Positions 55,594 to 64,000 of a stretch of 64,000 nucleotides of DNA are shown here, one piece after another. Below the pieces are notes generated by a model. The model searched no databases. It was not told where the DNA came from and was given only the letters and a program-made list of their open reading frames with translations. Position 1 is the stretch's first letter; each line of letters opens with the position of its first letter. Source of the DNA: Pomphorhynchus laevis (Eukaryota > Acanthocephala > Palaeacanthocephala > Echinorhynchida > Pomphorhynchidae). The stretch is taken from positions 1 through 64,000 of the forward strand of contig WNNJ02002588.1 in NCBI GenBank assembly GCA_012934845.2, given 5' to 3'. Both the position numbers and the translations under genes were made by a program.

Positions 55594-55664
55594 GCCTCAG
55601 CCAGGATTCGAACCAGGGTCGTCGCGGCCACAACGCGAAGTACTAACCACTATACTACTGAAGC
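55594..55664 (-). tRNA. tRNA-His (anticodon GTG), with one T-stem mismatch
   Basis: Minus-strand 71-nt cloverleaf. Acceptor stem GCTTCAG/CTGAGGC has one T-G pair; a genomic G precedes it at the -1 position. The D-arm GTATAGTGGTTAGTAC is the metazoan His form. Anticodon stem TCGCG/CGCGA encloses TTGTGGC (anticodon GTG). The T-loop TTCGAAT is intact, but the T-stem CCTGG/CCTGG has a central T-T mismatch. Neither CCA nor intron. Other arms are good, so it is either functional with a mispaired T-stem or a young pseudogene. Confidence 0.8.
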
Positions 55665-56330
55665 CGATGCAAGCAAAAAATGTTTTTTTAATTAATTATT
55701 CTATGGATATTATGTGAATATTTACAAATTTTCATTAATTATCATGCTTGTTTACCAACGTAGATATATTAAAGCCCGTTCTTCGTTTTTCTCCAGCACC
55801 TCAATTCTTTTGAAAAATCTAAAGTTGTTTTGATCTTGAAACAGTCAAAGTTCCGATTTCTATAACGTCTAAAAATGAATAACTGATATTTATGAAAATG
55901 AACCTGACTTATTGGCGATATTTTGACGGAACGTTTTTAGAATATACATCAATTTAGAAAGCGTAAAGGTACTATATAATTCATAATTTTGATTAGAAAT
56001 GTTTAGCTTAGTGCTACATGTGTAAAAATCAATTTTTTCCTCTTGACTATAAATGAGTTGTGATCATTGTTCATTTAAGCAACCAGTTTTTTGTCCAAGC
56101 CTAATGTTGCAGCTAAATTATTTTGCCAATTGATTAGTGATTGATTCATAAAATTGTGCACAAAATTGTACACATTTTTGCTAAATTTATCAAAGTTAAA
56201 TATGAATTACAAATAACAATTAACAATTACATAGCCATTAACAATTACAACTTACAATTTACTTATGTGATCACTATTTTGCTAGTATTTAGAAAGCTTG
56301 TATTTAGAAATTTTCCCTTTGATAATCGAG

Positions 56331-56458
56331 CATAGCAAACTGAATGAGACAAAGGGGTTATATATTGGATCCTACAGTATACGGATATATCTTGCTAAAC
56401 AAACATTAAATTCATATTCATGCGCGTCAAACAACGACAATAAAGATGAAGGACCATA
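56331..56458 (+). CDS. Weak exon candidate
   Basis: After a possible acceptor (gataatcgag) an open stretch encodes HSKLNETKGLYIGSYSIRIY then LAKQTLNSYSCASNNDNKDE, ending at a possible donor (atatag|gtatga). Composition is less AT-biased than the surroundings. No partner exon with matching phase was found, and the family is unknown. Confidence 0.25.
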
Positions 56459-56828
56459 TAGGTATGATATGGTTGTTACATTATTAAAATTAATAAAGCG
56501 TTTTAATTATTTAAAATTATTTCCAAAAGTTAAATTTGCTGTAATAAAATAATAATAAATAATTCATTCTTAAACCTTTTAATTTCGGAGTAGGATTCAC
56601 AAAATACTTTGTCGATTCTGTTTCAATACTGCACCGATCCTGCTACGCATTTAATATAATTATAAAATTAAAAAAATTATAAAAATAATTTTGACAAGAT
56701 AGCCTTTATTTTACATTTTTTAATTGTAATTCTATGAAACAATTGTAAGAAAATTAGAAACTTATACTTATAAAAGAACAGATCTTGTTCTTAAGACATA
56801 AAAATGCTAAAAAAACTATCATGGGACG

Positions 56829-57122
56829 TTATTTTTGCAACAAGAAAATGGTAGAGAACCGACAATAGAGAGCTATTTAGATAATTATTTATGGAAATGC
56901 TAGAATAAAGTATGTAACAAATTTAAGACTACAACATCTATTAGGAGCGGTAGCTTTTCAGATGGATTTAATATATCTTTGGTATATTTTATAGAAATGT
57001 TATATAGATATGACAGTGGCCAGCAACAAAAAACAGAAATAAAGGATTTGTGTATATCCAGACCGATAGTTATAAAATTTTACAAGAAATTGAAAATTAG
57101 ATGCCATGAGTATATGGCATAA
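56829..57122 (+). pseudogene. Merlin/IS1016-type DNA transposon transposase, N-terminal fragment
   Basis: A 98-codon frame with one in-phase TAG. It reads LFLQQENGREPTIESYLDNY, WKC, stop, NKVCNKFKTTTSIRSGSFSD, then LVYFIEMLYRYDSGQQQ and KDLCISRPIVIKFYKKLKIR ending CHEYMA. The W-x-C-x4-C ribbon, the S-I-R-x-G-S-F block and the helix-turn-helix-like I-S-R-P-x-V-x-x-F-Y-x-x-L stretch are typical of the N-terminal third of Merlin/IS1016 transposases. The catalytic DDE-type core is absent: the element stops where the duplicated block at 57127 begins. Confidence 0.6.
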
Positions 57123-57126
57123 TTGA

Positions 57127-58016
57127 GTATATAGTATAATTCAGTTAAATAATCCTGAATATTAGGTAGTGAAGGCATAATTTGTTAAATCGACGAAACA
57201 TGTTTCCGCCACAAACAGCAGCCCAATAGAGGAAGGGCGTTATCGATATTAAATCATACATAAGTTAGCTTTTTCCGAACATAAAATTAATAAATTTTTC
57301 TGAAGCTTATTTAATATCTGCTAAATCTAAATTCGCATTAGTATTAGTACTTACATCTTTTGTGTTCTAAAAATTCGTTTGTAGAATTAATATTGAAATA
57401 GTGTTTTATACTCACGACAAGGATAAATAGACTCTCTCAAAATATCGTCTATGTTTTCCCAGTTGATTCTATAGCGCGCCGACACGAGGATCTCATTTAT
57501 TCGAAAAAACACTGGAACGTCGCCTAAGAATTTGGGCGGAAAAACGCTACGAAGAGCTATATGACGCGGCTCTCTACTTACAGCAAAACTTTAAACAAAG
57601 ATCAAATAACAAGGATAATTGGAAGCGAGACTTTATAAGATTAATGGAGTCTGGCAAAATTTCATCAGCATCTGTGATTTTATGCGGTCAGTCTCCTGAG
57701 GAAACACTGCTACATGATTCAATTGTGGAAGGCAAGCAAGTAAAGCAAGTATTAATTGAATTGCACCTAAATGCTTCGATAGCTAACTCGGAAGCACAGA
57801 TTCATAAACCATTATGCCCAAATTTGAAGTAGCATTCGACTTGATTTTTATCATTAAACGAAGATCAAATAATCAATACTAGCAAAAGAATTCACGGCAG
57901 TGCTGGTCCATCTATAGTTGATTCATTGTTATGGCGTAAAATGCTCAGCATATTTTGAATTCAATCGCGCAAACTGTTCGAGCACTGACTGATCTTGGTA
58001 TTCAAATTGCAACCGA
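57127..58016. repeat. Copy 2 of the interspersed block (see 12365-13287)
   Basis: Matches 12365-13287, including the PLE-like/LINE B junction and the 62-codon frame MESGKISSASVILCG...PNLK (57644-57832, one residue different). It stops at caaccgaga, where copy 1 continues into RT. A diverged 61-bp direct repeat (ttacatcttttgtgttctaa to gtgttttatac) brackets the LINE part here (57352-57412 and 58080-58140). Confidence 0.85.
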
Positions 58017-58079
58017 GACTTACTTTAACTTACTTTAACTTAACTTACTTTAAATAAGTAAGTTCTTACAAACTTACTT

Positions 58080-58820
58080 ATTTACATCTTTTGTGTTCTA
58101 AAAATTTTTCTGTAGAATTTACACTGAAATAGTGTTTTATACCAGTATTAATTTCGATTATCCTACAATATTTTTGAAGTGTGCTTTAATTACTTTAAGT
58201 ATTTTATTCATATAGACAGAAAGTGGTTTTAATGTACATTTAAACGCACTACATATGAACCTAGGTTTTATTGGATTTTTATGTAATTTTGGATTCCAAT
58301 ATAATATAGGTATAGTTTTATTATCTAATTCAACCTTTATACCCTTTTTATTCATTATAGAACAGTGACTTGTAATAATTGTTTCTAAACTCAACTCACT
58401 ACGTTCATATGTTGGATTTACATTTAAATCATTAGAATTAACCTCTTTCATTAGTATATCATAATAAAGCTTTTTGCATATGAAGACAAAGTTATTACTA
58501 GCTTTATCAATAGTTGTTATTATATAGTTATCCTTTAATTTAGTAAGTTCTGTATGCGTGTTTAGTTAATAATCAATACATTGAGTAACGAAGTTTGACG
58601 TATTTGTGAAATATGTAATAAAAAAATTACTGGTGACGTTTATTAATACGAATTACTAGCTTTATCAATAGTTGTTATTATGCAGTTATGCTCTAATTTA
58701 GTAGGTTCTGTATACATTTCTTTATTAATTTGATCTTTCCTTTAATAATTGTTTGTTATTTTCATTTTCTCTCTAATTTTATCAAATATATCATCTTTCC
58801 GAATTTTTATTTTGAATTGA
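58080..58820 (-). pseudogene. PLE-like RT fragment (fingers region) with uninterrupted RTE target site
   Basis: The minus-strand frame 58158-58451 encodes YERSELSLETIITSHCSIMN, then ILYWNPKLHKNPIKPRFICS and CTLKPLSVYMNKILKVIKAH: an RT fingers motif P-K-L-H-K-N-P-x-K-x-R-F and the K-P-L-S block. At about 58356-58368 it reads through the sequence that carries the RTE insertion in the 9.0 kb copy. A second, shorter copy of the 5' part (actagctttatcaatagttg) recurs at about 58496 and 58655. Confidence 0.65.
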
Positions 58821-59353
58821 AATAACTAAACAAATCTGTTGTTTTTAAGTTTGTAAGTTTATACGTTTTTCCAAACATCTCATTCATCCTCGCAAAATGT
58901 GTATCGTTGGCGATTCGACAAGCATCCATAAGAAAACTCGACAGTCAAGCGAATCTACTCGATGATTCGCATAACTAATAGAAATGTTATGAAACAACTC
59001 ATGGCCTATTGGTTAAGGCCTATTTTAAGAAACCTACACATTTGTAAAATTATTCTAATAAATATTGTTATAAGAAATATAAATGGTAATATAAATAAAT
59101 TATACCCTTTTGATAGCACTTTCCTTAATTCACTATTTTCAATTCTAGATTATGAGTTCATTTATTTTATCAAAATTTATATTACTAAAATTATCACATT
59201 TACATTCTCTTTATTCATTCTATTTCTAGAATGTTGGTCCCTATTATAATTACATATCTTTCGTTATAAATGCGGTAACGGGTTAACAATCTACTTATAT
59301 TTGTTATTTGTACATTTATTAACGGAGTTTATTAACATTTATTGCTCGAGTAT

Positions 59354-60846
59354 GACCTATCATATTCGTTAATTAATCTTTGATTTAATGATTAAATAAT
59401 TATCTGACCTATCATATTCGTTAATTAATCTTTGATTTAATGATTAAATAATTATCTGACCTATCATATTCGTTAATTAATCTTTGATTTAATGATTAAA
59501 TTATTATCTGACCTATCATATTCGTTAATTAATCTTTGATTTAATGATTAAATAATTATCTGACCTATCATATTCGTTAATTAATCTTTGATTTAATGAT
59601 TAAATTATTATCTGACCTATCATATTCGTTAATTAATCTTTGATTTAATGATTAAATTATTATCTGACCTATCATATTCGTTAATTAATCTTTGATTTAA
59701 TGATTAAATTATTATCTGACCTATCATATTCGTTAATTAATCTTTGATTTAATGATTAAATAATTATCTGACCTATCATATTCGTTAATTAATCTTTGAT
59801 TTAATGATTAAATAATTATCTGACCTATCATATTCGTTAATTAATCTTTGATTTAATGATTAAATTATTATTTGATCTATCATATTCGTTAATTAATCTT
59901 TGATTTAATGATTAAATTATTATCTGACCTATCATATTCGTTAATTAATCTTTGATTTAATGATTAAATAATTATCTAACTATCATATTCGTTAATTAAT
60001 CTTTGATTTAATGATTAAATTATTATCTGACCTATCATATTCGTTAATTAATCTTTGATTTAATGATTAAATTATTATCTGACCTATCATATTCGTTAAT
60101 TAATCTTTGATTTAATGATTAAATAATTATCTAACTATCATATTCGTTAATTAATCTTTGATTTAATGATTAAATAATTATCTGACCTATCATATTCGTT
60201 AATTAATCTTTGATTTAATGATTAAATAATTATCTGACCTATCATATTCGTTAATTAATCTTTGATTTAATGATTAAATTATTATCTGACCTATCATATT
60301 CGTTAATTAATCTTTGATTTAATGATTAAATAATTATCTGACCTATCATATTCGTTAATTAATCTTTGATTTAATGATTAAATAATTATCTGACCTATCA
60401 TATTCGTTAATTAATCTTTGATTTAATGATTAAATAATTATCTGACCTATCATATTCGTTAATTAATCTTTGATTTAATGATTAAATAATTATCTGACCT
60501 ATCATATTCGTTAATTAATCTTTGATTTAATGATTAAATAATTATCTGACCTATCATATTCGTTAATTAATCTTTGATTTAATGATTAAATATTATTATC
60601 TGACCTATCATATTCGTTAATTAATCTTTGATTTAATGATTAAATAATTATCTAACTATCATATTCGTTAATTAATCTTTGATTTAATGATTAAATAATT
60701 ATCTAACTATCATATTCGTTAATTAATCTTTGATTTAATGATTAAATTATTATCTGACCTATCATATTCGTTAATTAATCTTTGATTTAATGATTAAATA
60801 ATTATCTGACCTATCATATTCGTTAATTAATCTTTGATTTAATAAA
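59354..60846. repeat. 52-bp satellite array, about 29 units
   Basis: Unit gacctatcatattcgttaat / taatctttgatttaatgatt / aaataattatct (52 bp). Two main variants differ by aaataatt or aaattatt; a third lacks one base (ctaactatcat). Units are otherwise nearly identical. A three-unit order ending in the ctaactatc variant occurs twice in succession (59.84-60.15 kb). The array ends abruptly at both sides. Confidence 0.98.
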
Positions 60847-61112
60847 CAAATAATTATCTTAGGAAAACTTATATATTTCCATAGATGTTACTTTAATATT
60901 TTAAGAACACCATTTTTGTATTTGACATAGGTTTTTGACATATAATAGTTTTTTTCAGTTTTTTAATACGTATTTTATATATGCATTGTATTAGATACAC
61001 TACACCACAGGTTTTATAATAAAAAAATATATTTTACCTCTTAACTAGTTTTAATAATCACATATTTGGGTAGTGAAAACGACTTTTTATTTACGTTCTT
61101 GTTTCCAATTAG

Positions 61113-61516
61113 CCTAGATGATAGTAGATACTTTGACGTCGTCGTATACACCAATCAAACAACCTACAATGAAGACATTGATAGTCATCATCGCTCAACT
61201 ATAAAAAATGACCAGGTGTTAGTTTATCAAGACAGCATGTTACGTCGGCACGCGATTCGATGGTTGTGTTTGAAAGAAACACTCTGCATTAAGCCAATTA
61301 TCCATCCGTTTAAAGATTCAAACAAATATTCACTATGCGTTCATATTACAAACCAGTAAGAAATTGTTATGTATTATATTGCTATGTCTTTCAATATTTT
61401 ACAGGTATCAACAAAGACGATCACAATATGTTGCACCCTGTGCGTTCGACTTCACATTTCTTGTCCACATAAACAATAAACCACAGCTAGTAGAATTTAA
61501 ATTGTTCTTTTTCTTC
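61113..61516 (+). CDS. Two-exon chain of an unrecognised, possibly membrane-associated gene
   Basis: Exon A 61113-61355 (acceptor ccaattag, donor ca|gtaaga) and exon B 61405-61516 (acceptor ttttacag, donor ttc|gtaagt) join in phase 2 across a 49-bp intron. Encoded: DDSRYFDVVVYTNQTTYNED, HAIRWLCLKETLCIKPIIHP, SNKYSLCVHITNQ, then YQQRRSQYVAPCAFDFTFLV and LVEFKLFFF. N-x-T sites, paired cysteines and a hydrophobic C-terminal run fit an extracellular domain leading to a membrane segment. There is a faint resemblance to the lumenal domain of TMEM181-like seven-TM proteins. Only partial; flanking exons not found. Confidence 0.5.
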
Positions 61517-61519
61517 GTA

Positions 61520-63690
61520 AGTATACTATATAATTCAATTTTGAAAACTAACAAGTGACGACGAACAAAGTGCAAACCAACTTGGAAACATGCACAAAAG
61601 GCGCTTTTACATGCGAAAAAAATAATATTACGGACCCTTTTAAACCCTATAATCTAACAAGTTATTAAAGCGGCTAATTAATGTATTACTTTTCAATTTT
61701 AATGACATAAATTCAAAATATGAATTTAAATTATATTATCCAATAATACGTTCAATGCGCTCTTAAATTGTTCAAGGCGTTTAAAAATCGAGCGCAACAA
61801 TAAGAAATCAAAAATTTTCGATTATTGCAATAATCATTTTCAAGTGTTATGTTTATTTATTATATTAAACAATATATTTATTATTTATTAAATAATATAA
61901 TTTATTTATTATATTAAATTTTTATTATTAAACAATAGAAAAATATTGGCATGTAATGATTTTAGGTTTATCCACAAAAGTGAGCAAGAAAAATTTAAAA
62001 ATAATAAAAACAATAAAAAATTTAACAATAAAATTCTAATTTAAATTCCCAAAAGCAGTGTTTTATGTCCATAAATGACAAATGATTTGATAGCTGATAT
62101 GATTAAGGATATCTTTGAACGTCAGCATAGCTTAGCGTTACAAATGACCGAAGCGTTTATAAAACACAAAACGCGTTAAGAGGATAAAGTAAATACATCA
62201 CTTTCGCAAGTCTTTGCGGTTACGATCAAATTGGCAAGAACCAAATTCAAAAGGTCGTTGCCCATTGTTCCTCATATGCTTACACGGTTACCATGATAAA
62301 CTCTACTACATCTATGCAGCGGTCCACTAAATGATCCAGACTCATTTAGAATAATGGCAATTCTTAATCACTCATGTCATTTTAATCCTCAGTATTAACA
62401 GTGCGTCTTTCTAGTTTTGCTTAATTTGTATTGCTAGATGAGCAATATGCCTTTTGGCTAGGTCGATCGTCTTGGCTTTAGCATTAGTGAGAAGAACACT
62501 TATACATGCCATATAAAAAGGCATCTTCATTGCCTTTTGATGGGGTTTTCGCTACTTCACTATCGGATTAATGCATGGTATCACCTATTGTCTTGATGCT
62601 CCATACTGGCTATCATTATTTGACATGATTCTTTCAGAACATTAGCCCCGTACATGACCTTTCTCTTATAAATCAGGCAATACAATATTGGCCAGGCAAA
62701 AGATCAGGCAATACAATATTTCCTGACAATTCTCTTTAAATCTTTAAGCTCATCAACAGATGTAAATGACTATCTTTAAGATATGTGAAGGAATTCCTTG
62801 TAAATGGCACTTTACTTAATCTGTAATAGAGATTAATTGATCAATAACGGCTATCAGTTGAACGTCAGCATAGCTTAGCGTTACAAATGACCGAAGCTTT
62901 TATAAAACACAAAATGCGTTAAGAGGATAACGTGAATACATCACTTTCACATGTCTTTGCGGTTATGATCAAATTGGAAGGAACCTTATTCAAAAAGTCG
63001 GTACCCATTGTTCCACATATGCTTACACGGTTATCATGATAAATTTTGCAAAATAGGGTTTGAAATTTCACGAACGATCCCATTACTCTTGATGCAGGGA
63101 TTGCAATAAAGCATATGACAACTTTCTTTATCATTTTACTGCCCAATAATTAAGTCATTATCGATTAGTGATCGAATAAATTAAAACTGATATATTATCG
63201 TCTGCGTTTGTCTGGCTTATTCTTCTTTTCATGTAATAAGATTATGTTTATATATTTTTAGGTTCAGCGTCGAAAGACTTCATCGCTCAGATAAATCATC
63301 CCCAGGATAATATGAGATAATACTGTTAATATCATGAGTAATGCTCTCATATGAGTTATATAGTTATGCATATGACTTAATAATGTAAACATTATATGAG
63401 TTATAGTACAATATAATTGTAATATACATAAAGTTTATCTTGTAATTTATATAATTACATTCACTAATTATTTTACTTATCTGAAATTATTGCACTATCT
63501 AAATATCAAGCACAAAATGTACTAATTACTATTAATATATTTCACCTTGATAATTAAATTTGAAAAGTTAACTGTGATGTCCGCGATTTATCTATTCACT
63601 AATTTTAACAATTAGTAGATATTTATTAATTTTTTAAGTAGATCATGCAAGCAGGCCGCTTACAAGTTCACTGAAATAAACAAAAAATTA
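61520..63690. other. AT-rich region with one direct repeat pair, no gene seen
   Basis: 62118-62311 and 62858-63051 are copies of the same module of about 194 bp (gaacgtcagcatagcttagc onward to ttacacggttaccatgataa), roughly 85-90% alike by eye. Neither encodes a consistent frame. No other supported feature. Confidence 0.6.
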
Positions 63691-63709
63691 AAAATGATGT
63701 GACTGAAGT

Positions 63710-64000
63710 TCTTACAACATAGCCGACGGAGGAATGGTAAAAAATTCGGATCACATTGCTAGCTTAGCTGCCTGATTACTCAGTAGAAAGGTGCGAAGCA
63801 CGGATTTAAAAGTAGTGAGATTAATCTGGCAACGAAGTTTCAAGGGGAGAAAATTTTTCTATTTCATTTGGAATTTCAGGAAATTTCAAATGAGGCATAA
63901 AAATGAGATAGGAATGCAGGCCAAGGTTCGTTCGATGACGAGGAATGTGTAGCAAGAACAAATTGTTTGAGTGAAGTGTTCTGGAGAACGAATATTCAGC
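63710..64000 (-). pseudogene. Possible LINE C-terminal tail, running off the window
   Basis: The minus strand from 64000 reads LHSNNLFLLHIPRHRTNLGL followed by HLKFPEIPNEIEKFSPLETS, then decay. The I-P-x-x-R-T-N-x-G block before a short helix resembles the extreme C-terminus of some arthropod and cnidarian LINE ORF2 proteins. Only one short match, so this is tentative. Confidence 0.35.

Noticed and set aside
59354-60846. CRISPR array
   Set aside because: The 52-bp units are contiguous with no unique spacers, and the context is eukaryotic; it is a satellite.
62919-63146. 75-codon minus-strand frame as a gene
   Set aside because: It covers half of a non-coding direct repeat; the other copy lacks the frame.

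Overview
This is a strongly AT-rich window of animal nuclear DNA, almost certainly from an invertebrate. Evidence: eukaryotic tRNA genes (Lys-TTT, and an imperfect His-GTG), GT-AG introns of only 32 to 54 bp, and dense retroelement remains of Penelope-like (PLE), RTE and other non-LTR types. The lineage is not resolved. Flatworms, rotifers, acanthocephalans, mites and cnidarians would all fit parts of the picture. No host gene was identified with certainty.

Layout. 0-24 kb is mostly dead retroelements: a decayed GIY-YIG PLE (0.5-1.3 kb); several copies of a PLE-like RT family with an RYIDD motif (2.6, 8.2-10.0, 12.5, 20.0 kb); a minus-strand LINE with zinc knuckle, endonuclease, RT and Cys-rich tail (4.0-7.3 kb); a 5'-truncated RTE inside a PLE-like copy with a 12-bp target-site duplication (9.0-9.7 kb); two related plus-strand LINEs (10.1-15.4 kb); and a third LINE family (20.9-24.0 kb). 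A 202-codon proline-rich gene lies at 18.0-18.6 kb on the minus strand.

24-41 kb holds exons of unrecognised host genes (26.0, 28.5-29.4, 36.8-41.0 kb) on both sides of a 30-36 kb repeat cluster. That cluster contains an almost intact PLE (RT plus GIY-YIG, broken by one frameshift and one stop), a second PLE fragment, tRNA-derived SINE-like sequence, several copies of PLE terminal-repeat-like modules, and a complete hammerhead ribozyme motif at 31088-31129 inside a roughly 600-bp element with inverted arms.

41-64 kb is AT-rich. It has a dispersed short structured repeat, further PLE-like and LINE copies, and a well-supported multi-exon gene (47.8-51.3 kb) whose third exon lies in a 503-bp duplication about 99% identical. 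It also has the tRNA-His-like gene, a Merlin/IS1016-type transposase remnant (56.8-57.1 kb), a second copy of an 890-920 bp block from 12.4 kb, a 52-bp satellite with about 29 units (59.35-60.85 kb), two exons of another gene (61.1-61.5 kb), and a LINE tail at the right edge.

The genes here do not form a pathway. The main biology is retroelement turnover: elements nested in elements, PLE modules next to host exons, and self-cleaving RNA motifs associated with PLE and SINE-like sequences.
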